From NCBI GenBank assembly GCA_029891385.1, contig CM057228.1, positions 56,489,783-56,553,782 on the forward strand: a stretch of 64,000 nt of DNA. The letters run 5' to 3'. This stretch comes from Erythroxylum novogranatense. Taxonomy: Eukaryota; Streptophyta; Magnoliopsida; Malpighiales; Erythroxylaceae. Positions 25,316-36,558 of the stretch are shown in pieces. Below the pieces are notes generated by a model. That model had not been told where the DNA came from. It made no database searches and saw only the letters and a program-made list of their open reading frames with translations. The position numbers and the translations under genes are program-made. Every line of letters starts with the position of its first letter. The first letter of the stretch is position 1.

Positions 25316-28300
25316 CAAGGACGGAGATATACGGGGCCCAATGGTGCACTGGGCCCCCCAAGTTTTTAAAAAATTAATTTTTTTTAATATATATATATAT
25401 ATATATAATATAATATATCAAAACCCTTGCCGTAAACTGAATGAAACGAAGAGCAACGTGTACATGCACTGGGCAACAAAGAGGAACCTATATTAAAACC
25501 CTTGTCATAAACGTGTACAAAGAGAAACAACGTGTACTTGTCATCTATAATATATATAATATATTAAAACCTTATCATAGGTTTCTCTTTGTTGCCGTCA
25601 TCCATAATATATATAATATATTCAAACCCTATCATAGGGTTGTTCTTCTGGAAGATCTTAATAGAAGTCGTTGTCGTCAGTTCCCATCTGCTCTTCAGTG
25701 GATTATAGACAATCAGCTCTTGGATGGTTCATAAGGTGACAACTGACGATTGAAAAAGGTAAGACAAATACAAAAGTGATAATGCGGGCAACAGATTGAT
25801 TAGTTTTTAATGGAAAAAAATTACATTTTGTTGTTAAATAGAAAAGTGATTACGTGGATTGATTAATGTTTAATGGAAAAAATAAATTTTATAGAATTCG
25901 TAAATATTAGTTCTAATTAATTTTTTTTATTTTGCAGTTATGGAAAAATATTTTAAAAAATTAAGACCGACTCTTCAGTCATCACCATGTGATTTAAATC
26001 AGAATGTTAATAAAGCACCTCCAGCTTCGAAGGAGGTTATTATTGAAGAACTTGTGATTGACTTAGAAAAACCTCCTTCCGATCCAGGATTGAGACCTAA
26101 TATAATGCAGTATCCTCCTAAAAAACGATATCAGGTGCGTAGAGCTTATTTATTAAAAGGTCCTTGTCAACCTCGAAATCATAACTTTCCTCAAACTATG
26201 GATGGAGATCATAAGCGGAGATTTATTGTATCATGGTTTGATGATTTCAAGGATTGGTTGGAATATAGTGTTGAAAAAGATGCTGCATACTGCTTATATT
26301 GTTATCTTTTTTCAGCCAATCGTGAAAGAAAGCATACTAATTTTGTGTCTGAGGGTTTTAGTGCTTGGCGAAAGAAAGTAAGATTAAGAGAACATGTAGG
26401 AAATCATGACTCTAATCATAATCAATGTCGAATTGTTTGTGAAAATTTAATAAACCAATCCCAATCTATTCAGTCAGCTTTTTCAAGGCAATCAGAGAAA
26501 TCAAAAATTGAATATCGATGTAGGCTAAATGCATCAATAGGGTGTCTTCGTTATCTCTTGATGCAAGGGCTGCCTTTTCGGGGGAATGATGAGTCTGAGA
26601 ATTCAACAAACCAAGGGAATTTTCTAGAATTACTAAAATTCATAGCTTCTAACAATGAAGAAATTAGGAATGTTGCTCTAGGGAATGCTCCTGAAAATCT
26701 CAAACTTACATCACCCGATATTCAACGTGATATCATTAATGCAGCTGCATTTGGGATAACAAAGGCCATTATTTTAGATATGGGTGATGATTTGTTCTCT
26801 ATTTTAGTGGATGAATGTCGAGATGTATCATTAAAAGAGCAAATGCGAGTCGTCATTTGGTATGTTGATAGTTTTGGATGTGTCATTGAAAGATTTCTTG
26901 GTCTTGTGCATGTACGTGACACAAGTGCAACTTCACTTTTAAAAGGTATCAAGTCATTATTCTCTAACTATGGCTTGAGTATTGCTAGCTTGAGAGGTCA
27001 AGGCTATGACGGAGCTAGTAATATGCGAGGAGAATTTCATGGTCTTAAAAGTCTAATTTTGAAGGAAAATTCTTGTGCTTACTACATCCATTGTTTTGCA
27101 CATCAACTTCAGCTTACACTTGTTGCTGTTACTAAAAAGCATTTAAATGTATGTTCCTTTTTCAATACTCTTACTCGTTTGTGCAATGTTATTGGAGGAT
27201 CTTGTAAGCGTAGGGATATGCTTCGAGGAAAACAAATGGAGAAAGTGATGACAGGAATTTCACAAGGGGTGATAGAAACTGGGCAAGGGTTGAATCAAGA
27301 AATGACACTAAAAAGACCCGGAGATACTCGTTGGGGTTCTCATTTTTGTACGCTCATTAATTTGCTACATTTATTTTCTTCTGTCATTGAGGTTCTTGAG
27401 TTTGTTGGAGAAAATGGGAATGATGATTCACAAAGGGCTGAAGCTATTGATTTAATTGATATTATGCTTCGTTTTGAATTTCTCTTTGTGTTGCATCTTA
27501 TGATAAAGATCTTGGGAATCACAAAAGGGTTATCTCAAGTTTTACAGAAAAAAGATCAAAATATAGTGAATGCAATGCATTTAGTTAAAGTCTCAAAATG
27601 TCAATTGCAACAAGTTAGAGATGATGGTTGGGAGTATTTATTGAAACAAATCATTGACTTTTGTGGTGAAAATAATGTAAGTGAGATAGATATGTAAGAT
27701 ATGTTTATAGTTAGAGGGAGATCAAGGCATAGAAGCGAAGACATGACGAATCTTCATCACTATCGTGTTGAGCTTTTCTATTCTGTGATTGACATGCAAC
27801 TTCAAGAGCTTAACAATCGATTTGATGAAGTCAATACAAGTTTGCTTTTATGTATGGCATGTCTTGATCCTAAAGACTCCTTTTCCGCATTTGACATGGA
27901 CAAATTGATTGAACTTGCAAAATTCTATCCATCAGAGTTTCCTCCTATTGCTTTAATTGAACATGAATATTAGCTTGGGAATTTTATCATTGATGTACGT
28001 ATGGATAAGAATTTCTTTGAATTGAGTGGAATTGGAGACCTTGCTAAGAGAATGGTGGCTACAAGAAAACATCATGTATTCCCTTTAGTTTATTTGTTAG
28101 TCAAATTGTCATTACTTTTACCAGTTGCTACAGCCACAGTGGAAAGAGCTTTCTCCGCAATGAAAATTATCAAGAGTTCACTTCGTAATAAAATAGGAGA
28201 TGACCTATTGAATGATTGTTTAGTGTGTTACATTGAAAGAGATGTATTTGCAAATATTGACAACGATGTTGTTATGAAAAGATTTCAATCTATGAAAAGT

Positions 28301-28438
28301 AGGCGAGGATCATTGTAATTTTAGCTATTTTATATTCTTAATAAAACTTTGTTTTTTATTTAGTTTTGATATGAAAATTTTTATGAAATTTATATTTTAT
28401 TTGGGCCCCACATATCTCCGTCCTTAGCTCCGTCACTG
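25316..28438 (+). mobile_element. hAT-superfamily DNA transposon
   Basis: 3123 bp between perfect 8-bp duplications GTAGTAAT. The right end, read inward, is CAGTGACGGAGCTAAGGACG continuing GAGATATGTGGGGCCCA. The left end is CAAGGACGGAGATATACGG continuing GGCCCA. The inverted repeats therefore match, except that the left one lacks 12 bases (GTGACGGAGCTA) just inside the terminal CA. The interior encodes one hAT transposase on the plus strand. An (AT)n run (25389-25407) and two similar AT-rich leader repeats (about 25540-25640) precede it. Confidence 0.93.
25940..28318 (+). pseudogene. hAT transposase (TTF zinc finger, DUF4371, hAT dimerisation domain), two in-frame stops
   Basis: One frame of 793 codons from MEKYFKKLRPT runs without frameshift and is broken only by TAA at 27695 and TAG at 27971. 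It would bind the element ends and catalyse cut-and-paste transposition in the nucleus. Domains: TTF-type zinc finger about residues 94-165 (FIVSWFDDFKDWLEY, then AAYCLYCYLF); RNase H-like DUF4371 core with LVDECRD (Asp near 291), GQGYDGASNM (Asp near 357) and CAYYIHCFAHQLQL (379 on); C-terminal dimerisation domain (about 28110-28250) with ATATVERAFSAMK. The first stop falls just before the RGRSRHR segment and the second in a loop before FIIDVR, so all conserved blocks survive. Length fits the family. Product from this copy would lack the dimerisation domain. Confidence 0.93.
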
Positions 28439-28446
28439 GTAGTAAT

Positions 28447-28738
28447 AAGCAGATAATTATTAATTGATAACACTGCAGGATATTGTTAGTAACACATACC
28501 TGTGATACTTTTCATTTGAAGAGACATGGAGAAGATTAGGTAAGTTTGGTTACCAGGTAAAAGCTAGGAAAAATACACGCATAGACACCATCACATGAAC
28601 GAAGATGGACTTGCAGCCATACCAAGTTTAAATAATTTCATTATTTATATCTGACCTAAAACCGCGAACCTCTATGGAGGAGCATTTAAAGTAACCTTCG
28701 AAAGAAGCGCCACACTCCAAAGCATAAGCATCTCTGGC
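28447..28738 (-). other. presumed 3' UTR of formate dehydrogenase
   Basis: Non-coding DNA directly after the FDH stop codon on the minus strand, up to the hAT insertion point. The transposon therefore entered the gene's 3' UTR or 3' flank. No clear polyadenylation signal was chosen. Confidence 0.45.
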
Positions 28739-29079
28739 TCACTGGTACTTGCTAGCTAGTTTGCCTTCCTTGACAATATAATTTTGAGTTGGAAGTTCTT
28801 CTCCTTTAAAGTATCTATCAAGCATGTCCTTCACTCCAATAGCATATCGCAGCTACGCAGTATACATTGAAATCTCAGTTGTTTTAGTGAGGAATGAAAA
28901 TAGTAAGTCAAGGTACTTAAGGGAAAATCAAAATTACAAACTTTTTCGTGAACCTGACAACAATACCTGAGCATCAATTGTTGTACCAGAAATATGAGGA
29001 GTCATTGCTTGATTAGGCATGTAATGCCATGGATGATCCTTTGGAGCTGGCTGTGGATTCCAAACATCACCACTGTAGC
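28739..29079 (-). CDS. FDH: formate dehydrogenase, last two exons (partial)
   Basis: Two exons on the minus strand encode the C-terminus of plant NAD-dependent formate dehydrogenase, the mitochondrial enzyme oxidising formate to CO2. Exon 29079-28967 reads [37 protein letters not shown]; exon 28852-28739 reads [37 protein letters not shown], stop. The splice sites are canonical (acceptor TTTTTAG before 29079, donor CAG-GTATTG at 28967/28966, acceptor CGTAG before 28852). The first exon contains the catalytic-region histidine of the family ([12 protein letters not shown]). Both exons are free of stops and close to the family consensus. Upstream exons (N-terminal, NAD-binding) are absent to 29561, where nested retroelements begin; they could lie beyond the window or be lost. 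Confidence 0.93.
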
Positions 29080-29561
29080 CTAAAAATCAAGGCCTTGATA
29101 TAGAAATTAGTTGTCATGGAGTAGAAATGACGGTTTGGTATGCCTTAATTTTCCTTATCATAGACTGCCACATCAATACTATGATCCATATAGTCCTGTT
29201 GAAATTTAAAGACTGCCTCACATAGAAGATGACTCAGTGAAGCATAGAAGTAGTTACGTAATTTCCATTCAGTTGGCAAGTTTGATATGGTGTTAAGTAG
29301 CAAATGATCATTCTGTCTGCCCCATGTCCATGTTTTAACTATGTAATTTTATGTAAATATTATCAAGAAGAATACAAAAAAGGATCAATATTTAGTAATT
29401 ATAAGATGATTTTCTACATTATTCGATTATTCTATCATGCATAAGATTTTGCATACCCCCAGTATGTTTTTAGAAAATACAAACCCTCCTTCATTATGGA
29501 TAATTAAATGTAGTTATGACAAAAGATAAGGTTTGGAATGGAGAAAAATATCTAGTGATGA
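29080..29561 (-). other. probable FDH intron sequence
   Basis: Follows the splice acceptor at 29080-29081 on the minus strand and contains no FDH exon that I can read. It ends where copia element J begins. Low complexity, AT-rich. Confidence 0.4.
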
Positions 29562-29602
29562 TGTGAAAATTTATGGATGAATTTAGAAGTTTATGGAAGA
29601 AT

Positions 29603-29862
29603 CTTATGGATAAGGATGAGTGACTTGATGAGTCAAAGAAGTGGCCAAATTGTATTTGAAATCTTATGGATAAGGATGAGTTATTTGATGTGTCAAAGAA
29701 GTGGTCAAATTGAATTTGAAGTCTTGTAGAAGTGGCCAAATCAAATTTGAATTCCTATGAATAAGGATGAATCAAAGAAGTAGTCAAATTGTATTTGAAG
29801 TCTTGAAGATAAGAATGAGTTAATTAATGTAAGAATTAGCCAAATTGTATTTGAAGTCCTTT
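29603..29862 (+). repeat. 60-bp tandem repeats in the U3 of copia J
   Basis: Units start CTTATGGATAAGGATGAGT at 29603 and 29663 (exact 60-bp period). Shortened or diverged units follow at about 29723, 29754 and 29802, each ending CAAATT(G)-ATTTGAA. They lie just upstream of the TATA box, where copia elements keep enhancer repeats. Confidence 0.8.
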
Positions 29863-29870
29863 AGCATGTC

Positions 29871-29879
29871 TATATATAT
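29871..29879 (+). promoter_or_regulatory. TATA box of copia J LTR
   Basis: TATATATAT after TGTC, directly downstream of the tandem repeats. Transcription would start about 30 bases on. Confidence 0.55.
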
Positions 29880-30117
29880 GTGGTCTTGTAACCATTTATA
29901 GGCATATGAAAAAATAGAGAGTATTTGAGAAAAGAAATGTTTTGAGTGCTGTAGCTCTTTGTAAGAAAAGAAATATTGAGAGAAAAAGTGTTATAGCACT
30001 TAGAGAGAAATATTTGTATCTTGTATGTGTCCTTTGTACTCATAAACTTTGTTATCAATACAAATACATATTTTGTGAAAGTTCTTTTACTTGGATCCCA
30101 TCAAAGCTTCCAACAAG

Positions 30118-30130
30118 TGGTATCAGAGCC
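30118..30130 (+). other. primer-binding site of copia J
   Basis: TGGTATCAGAGCC, an exact complement of the 3' end of plant initiator tRNA-Met, two bases after the LTR. Confidence 0.9.
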
Positions 30131-30161
30131 AAGGTTCGTTTGTTTGTGAATTAGTGAAGCA

Positions 30162-32521
30162 ATGGCCAACTTGATCCAGCCTCAAGTTTCGAAATTGACA
30201 AAGACAAATTATGGAAATTAGAGCATCCAGATGAGAGTGATGCTTGGTTTTCATGATTTATGGGATATTATTGATTATGGATATACTGAGCCCGTAGATG
30301 CAGCTAACGAAGCAATCTTATCAGATGCTGAGAAAAAGACATTGAAAAAAAATTGAAAGAAAGATAAAAAGGCGTTGTGAGAAAATTTTATCTTTCAAGG
30401 TGTTGATGAAACGTTTGAGAAAATTTTAGATGCAAAGACTTCAAAAGAAGCATAGGAGATTCTGCAAAAATCTTTCCAAGGAGTTGAAAAGGCTAAAAAG
30501 GTACATCTTCAATCACTTAGAGCTGAGTTCGAGATGCTAAAAATGCAAAGCTTAGAAAATATTGGTGATTATGTCACTCGTTTGAAAACAGTGTCTAATA
30601 AAATGAAAAGAAACGATGAAGCTCTAGACAATGTTCGTGTAATGGAAAAACTTTTACGTTCGCTTATACGCAAATTTGATTACATTGTCGTTGCAATTGA
30701 AGAATCAAAAGATTTGTCAAAACTTTCGATTGATGAACTTATTGGTTCTCTCCAAGCACATGAGCAAAGAATAAATCGGAATGATAATACTGGAAAGTTG
30801 GAGAAAGTTTTGCAAAGAAAATTATCAGTCGGTGAAAATCAAGCAAGAAGTAGCCAAAGACAGGAAAAAGGAAGTCAAGGTAGCTACAGAGGTAGCTACC
30901 AAATGGGACGTGGTCGATGGAGCAACCAAGGTAGACGTGGACGTGGCAGACAATTTTTTAAAAGAGAAAATACAAATGAAGGAAATCTGACATATGGTCA
31001 TGGAAGAGGTTATAGAGATAGAGGACGAGACAAATTTCAACAAAGAAGACATAAATCTCAAGTGCAGTGTTATAACTGCAATAAATATGGTCATTTTAGT
31101 TACAAATGCAAATCAAATCCTGAGGTACAAGAAATAAGTCATTTTGCAGTAGCAGAAGACAAGAAAGATAATGATGTTATGCTTCTCTCTTTACCAGTCA
31201 ATGAGCAAAGCAATAATAATATTTGGTATCTGGACACTGGTGCCAGCGACCATATGTGTGGTCAGAAAGAGTTGTTTAAAAACATGGATGAGACAGTTCG
31301 TGGTGAAGTTAGATTCGGTAATTCAACAAAGATTCCGATCAGAGACAAAGGTAAAATTTCAATTACCTTGAAAAGTGGAGAAAAGACATTTATTACTGAT
31401 ATCTACTATGTGCCTATTTTGAAAAGCAACATCATCAGCCTCAGTCAATTCTTAGAAAAGAAATACATTATATTATTGAAAAATGGATATCTCACTATCT
31501 AGAATCAGAAGGGAGAATTGATAGTAAGAATAAAGATGACGAAGAATCGTCTTTTCACACTTGACGTACAAAATGAGCTGATAAATTACATGAAGTCAGT
31601 CATTGAAGATGAATCCTAGTTGTGGCATTTGAGGTTCAGTCATCTTAGTTTTATCATAGTAAAATTATTATCAAAGTCAAAGATGATGAACGGATTACCA
31701 GAAGTTGATCAACCAAAGTAATTGTGTGAAGCCTGCATTAAAGGAAAGCAACACAGACAACAGTTTGAAACTGGAAAATTATGTTTTAGTAGAAAATATT
31801 GGGTGTATATTTTGAAAGAAAAATCAGAGTCTCTTGATAAGTTTAAAGAGTTCAAAGCGATGGTCGAAAAATAAAGTGGACAGTATCTGAAGATACTCAG
31901 ATTTGATAGAGGAGGCGAGAAGACCTAAAAATTGTTCGAGAATTATTGTAAGAAACATGGAATCATTCATCAACTGACAATAAGATATACACCACAACAA
32001 AATGGTGTAGCTAAAAGAAAGAATCATACAATTCTTGATATGGTGAGACGCATGTTGAAAGAAAAGCACCTAATGAAGCATGGAGTGGAAGCAAACCAAA
32101 TGTTGGACATCTCAGGATTTTTGGGTGCATTGCATATGCCCATATTCCTGACCCAAAAAGACAGAATTTGGATGATAAAAGGGATAAATGCATTTTCATT
32201 AGCTACCACAATAGGAGTAAAGCATATAAATTGTACAACTTCTTAACCAAGAAGGTGATCATCTCAAGAGATGTTGAGTTTGATGAAGCAGACTATTGGA
32301 GATGGAGCAAAGAACAAAAGAACATTCAAGGAATGTTTTTTTATGATAAAGATGACGATGACCTAGATTTACAAGAACAAGAAGATAATCATTCACCTTC
32401 ACTAAGTCCACTAACAACACCTGCATCAACATCGTCAATGCCAAGTAATAGCAGTAGCAACAATTCAGGGGGAGCACCAATTAAAACAAGAAATCTTAGT
32501 GATCTCTATGATACTACTGAA
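30162..32521 (+). pseudogene. copia J gag-protease-integrase remains
   Basis: Frame from ATG 30162 (MANLIQPQVSKLTKTNY). Gag carries early TAG codons where the family has tryptophan or glutamine, then a long open stretch 30534-31502. This holds the RNA-binding zinc knuckle CYNCNKYGHFSYKC (about 31066-31107) and the aspartic protease site WYLDTGASDHMCG (about 31224 on). After a stop at 31500 come GAG-pre-integrase pieces (LWHLRFSHLS, CEACIKGKQHRQQF) and an integrase part ([21 protein letters not shown], 31980 on). The integrase core before it is largely deleted, and frameshifts follow. The last part (32168-32521) is the integrase-RT linker, cut at DLYDTTE by element C. RT and RNase H are absent. 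Not functional. Confidence 0.88.
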
Positions 32522-33689
32522 TGTAACATCCCATTACTTGTGGAAGGGTTAGAATAGTAAATGTGAGAGATCTATGAGAGGCTTAAAAATGCTTCTTTAT
32601 GCTCATGCATAGTATGCCATACACATATATATGACTAGTGAATTTATCTGCACATGAAAATAATTGTACATGCATTCATGAATAATTCTGGGTATAATTG
32701 GATTGATTTGTGAATTTTTTAGAATTATGAATGTTTGATATGGGAAATATTAGTGATTAGTGAAAGTATGGTATTTGTGAATTTTGGGAATTGTAGAAAA
32801 TAGGAAAAAGAAATTAAAAAGGGAGCTTTGGAGATAGTTGGATTGTAAAGATGATAGTTAAGGGAGTTAGTTTCAAAAGAAACTAAGTTAGAACCTAGGT
32901 ATGGGGAAAGTGACAAGTGTCACTTAGGTTTTTGTACTCTCGCTAGAAGTAAGTTACTATTCTTTGAGAGTTGATAGGTTAAGTCTTGTCTAAGTCCCTT
33001 CTTTATTATCATCTTTTTCAAACTTCCTTTTGAAACACAGAGTTTTCCATCAAATACTTTCTAAGAGACTTTTGTGTTTTTCCTTTCCTTCACTAAACCT
33101 ACTTTGCCAATTGTGTCCTCTACCCTGAGAAAAATGAGAAGTTGGTCATTGTAGTCAGTCAAGTACGTAAAACATGTGGGGTTTAATGTAACATCCCGTT
33201 ACCGATGTGAAGGGCATATCGGTAATACGGATGAAGTAGGATTTGGTGCATGCATAAATTGTTTTGCATATGCATATATAGCCTCTATAAATATTGATAA
33301 ATGATTTTATTGCATAAGCATGTGAACGTACATACATGTATGACATATTCCCGAGATGATTATGTAAATTGGTAATTTGGAGATGATTAGGTCAATTGAA
33401 TTTGAGTTAGAAATGAGAATTTGGAGTTTGAATTATGAAATTGGAGTGTATGATTAGGTGTCTTCTAATTTTAAGGATTTATAGAAAATTTTCTGGAATT
33501 TTTGGAGTATTAGGTCCGGACCGGAAAATTGACCTAATGACTGATTAATTAGAGTTTCGGTTCTGAAATTGATCATCCGATGGCACAGAAAGATTAGAAA
33601 TTTGATTTGAGGAATTAGGGTTTTGAGTCATTGGAATTCGGGAGAAATTAGAATTAGAAATTGGATTGAGGTTGTTCGGATTGGTCTTG

Positions 33690-33800
33690 TGGCGAGCGCG
33701 GGTGGATTACGTCGCATCGAGCGCAGTGCGCACGCCGCGATGAAGGAAAGGAGGCTCGTCGCGGCAAGGGACCAGACGTCGCGGCAAGGATGCCTTCCGA
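33690..33800 (+). repeat. GC-rich cassette in LTR B
   Basis: A CG-dense stretch (GGCGAGCGCGGG, GCGCAGTGCGCACGCCGCG) with the word CGTCGCGGCAAGG repeated, in an otherwise AT-rich LTR. Similar in kind to the cassettes of A and E, different in sequence. Confidence 0.6.
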
Positions 33801-34277
33801 AGGTGTTTTGAAAATTCTTTTAATTGGAGAAATTTGGGATTTAATTCGGATTGGTTATGGATTGATTGAATTTTTGAGATTTAGAATTTCAATTTAGAAG
33901 AATGAAATTTGGAGTTTTAATTTGGTGATTCTCGAAATCGGAGGGTGATCGAATAGCGAATTTAATTGCGATTTAAGGATAATTCCTAGGCCTTGGAATT
34001 TGACTTTAGAGAGTTCGGAGTCTAGTCAATTGAATTATGGTATTAGGAATTTCTATGAATTTGAGTGATAAAGAGTTAAATTGGAAAGATTCGGGAATAG
34101 GGTCGGAAATGTCATAACATGTATAGTACAAAATTCATTTGATACATAAGCATTATCGATTATTGAAATTGGTACAATTAGTAATGTTATATTCATTCTG
34201 ATTGTATAGAGGCTCAAGTGGATCATCGATCGTCCGATGTAGGCAAGACTTCCCGGTAGTAGCTCGGAAGTTCTGAG

Positions 34278-34943
34278 GTGAGTAACCTAGTTGGTTTCTC
34301 AACCTTTATGTGTTACATTTTATGCAATTATGCCATGAGGAGTTAAGGAAGGATTATGTGTGGTTGTTTTGATTGATTTCGGACCACAGGTGTTCGAAAT
34401 ATTTGGAATGTGCTATAGAAGTATTAATTGTGCATAAATTGCCATTAATTGGTTTCAAATGCAAATTGGATAGGTAATATTAGATTGTGGCACGATTAGT
34501 AAAATTTGGAACATGTGCATTCATGCCATTATGCATGATCAGATAATTGATTGTGGACCGCAAACCATCGATTATTGAGTATAAGCTCAATGCACAGGGC
34601 CTCGTGCCCAACGATTTTCAGAGCTTTATGCTCAACATATCAGAGTTTTAAGCCCAATATTTTCAGAGCCAATGGCTCAACGTAAATGAGCTCAGGCGCA
34701 CGATCATAACAACAAAATAAAATGAAAGAGTCACATGTACATCGCATATATATGAATGTTCAAATGTAACTTGTACGAAAGGTGAACCGCCTTATAAATG
34801 AGAAATTGAATGTATGTGATTCTTGGTTGTGATATATATACGATATTGTGTGAATTATTTGAATATGCATGAGTTGGGTGAACCATCGATGATGGTTTCT
34901 CGCTGAGTTCGCAAACTCACCCAACATTACATTTATTTTTCAG
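34278..34943 (+). other. candidate intron in LTR B
   Basis: Donor-like CTGAG then GTGAGTAACCTAG at 34278. CTCACCC, then TTTATTTTTCAG ending 34943. 666 nt. Contains the hairpin array and the palindrome AACCATCGATGATGGTT (34881-34897). Inferred from sequence and its recurrence in related LTRs. Confidence 0.42.
34575..34690 (+). repeat. mini-hairpin array in LTR B
   Basis: Four units of 22-24 bp: GGGCCTCGTGCCC, GAGCTTTATGCTC, GAGTTTTAAGCCC, GAGCCAATGGCTC, each followed by AA(C/T) and an A/T spacer with CAGA. The arms are complementary within each unit and change between units, so pairing rather than sequence is conserved. Confidence 0.7.
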
Positions 34944-35924
34944 GACAACGATAGTTGACTCCTAGCTCCAGTTAGCGAGACTTTTCTTGCAGTGTGAGTG
35001 CCAACGAGAGGAGTATGACCCATAGGTCAGTCAGCTGGGATCTTTTGGGGATGATCTAATTAGGAGATTATGTTAGTCCCTTTTAGTTTTGTACAATTGT
35101 AATCAGACAGAATTGTGAACTTACAGTTTTAAGAAATGAAATGAGAAGTATCTGTTGGTTTTAAAATTTAGTGAATTTGACATTGCAGTTTAATTATATT
35201 GATGCCATGAGGTTTATAGAAATGATCGAATCGTAGTGCACCATTATCGTAGGTTATGTATCGGTACGACCTACGGGCGCCCCGGTGTATACCCTACGGT
35301 AAGGGGGCGCTACATTTAAGGCTTGAAGATTTTGGAGTTTTCAGCAGGTAAGTCGTGAAGAAATCCTTTAGAGTTAGAGATTTGTGAAATAAAGTTAATA
35401 AATTACTGTCATCTGTATAGAAAATCGCATTTACGTATTTTTTCATAAATACTGGATAGTTAGGAAGAAATAAATTCAGTTATAATGTTAAATTAGTTTT
35501 TGAATTTTTTTTTTGGTTTTTTGGTGATGTAAAATATTAAAAGTTTGAAAATTTGGAAAATGTATACTGACTGCACTTCAGTCTTTTAGCCATAACGTTT
35601 TCTATAGTTGTCTAAACGAGATGATTCTTGATTTAAATTAAGTTAGAGACATATGGCTACATTTCTTATGAAGACATAAAATTTCAGTTCTGTCTCTAAA
35701 AATCTCAAAATTTCATGAAGTTATGAAGTCGGTCCGGCACGTTGGTGTGTGAATGGAAAATTCGTCTTTGGACTTTCGGGGACACTTTGGGATTGATATA
35801 AAGAGATTTTAGCCAAGATTCCTTCTGGAAAGTTGTATATCTTTCTTTTTGTCTTTCCAACGGTATATAGTATGAAAATTTTAGACATTGGAGTCAAAAG
35901 TTATGATCCTTATAAGTTGAGACG

Positions 35925-36215
35925 TTCTGCGGAAGAAAATGAGACGATAGAAATGAGACAGAAGAAAATGAGACGACAGAAATGAGATGGAAGAAAATGA
36001 GACTGAAGAAATGAGACGAAAGAAAATGAGACAGAAGAAAATGAGATGATAGAAATGAGACAGAAGAAATGAGATGGAAGAAAATGAGACGATAGAAATG
36101 AGACGGAAGAAATGAGATGGAAGAAAATGAGACGATAAAAATGAGACGGAAGAAAAGAGACGGAAGAAAATGAGACGAAAAAAATGAGACGATAGAAATG
36201 AGACAGAAGAAATGA
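35925..36215 (+). repeat. purine minisatellite in LTR C
   Basis: Repeats of GAAGAAAATGAGACG and the shorter form GAAATGAGACG over ~290 bp, almost free of pyrimidines on this strand. Minus-strand open frames of ~130 residues here are repeats of SHFLPSHFY and are not genes. Confidence 0.9.
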
Positions 36216-36558
36216 GTATGTGAATAGTAGACCCGAAAGGGTGTTTTGGAAAGTCTGAAAGTAAACCAGTGAGTAATAAATTGAGATTTCAATGGTTCTA
36301 GTGAGGCACAAACTTAAGTGTTAGTTATACTTAAATGAGTTTTGGTATGGGGATAGTGTTGAGAAGGATTTAAAAAGTGATACCCGAGATTGTCATGAAC
36401 ATGCATTGTACATAATTCATTTCATACATGTGCATTTTTTAACACTCTTAATGGTGCAAATTGTGATATCGTGTATGCTATTTGTTATAGAGGAGCAACT
36501 GGAACGTCCACTTCCAGACGTTACCGGATCTTCCAGCCATTAGCTTTGGGAGCAATCT

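Larger units (their letters stand above)
29562..30115 (+). repeat. 5' LTR of copia J
   Basis: Begins TGTGAAAATTTATGGATG and ends CTTCCAACA directly before the primer-binding site. The start was chosen from the TG and the family-like opening; the other LTR is not available to confirm it. Confidence 0.6.
29562..32521 (+). mobile_element. decayed Ty1/copia element J (truncated)
   Basis: A 5' LTR (29562-30115), primer-binding site, and gag-protease-integrase remains in the plus direction. It is cut off at the start of the reverse-transcriptase region, where element C is inserted. The 3' LTR is not in the window. It lies upstream of the FDH exons, opposite in strand. Confidence 0.8.
33187..35314 (+). 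mobile_element. solo LTR B with 5-bp target duplication
   Basis: Starts TGTAACATCCCGTTACC and ends GGGGGCGCTACA. TTTAA flanks it on both sides (33182-33186 and 35315-35319), and no internal region follows. It is thus a solo LTR, left after unequal recombination between two LTRs. It lies within the LTR of element C; the C sequence resumes at 35320. It contains a GC-rich cassette (33690-33800, CGTCGCGGCAAGG twice), a candidate intron and a mini-hairpin array. Its 3' end is closely related to LTR F (55835 on). Confidence 0.88.

Noticed and set aside
35894..36311. Two minus-strand open frames of ~130 residues
   Set aside because: They are read-outs of the purine minisatellite (repeating SHFLPSHFY) and have no protein features.
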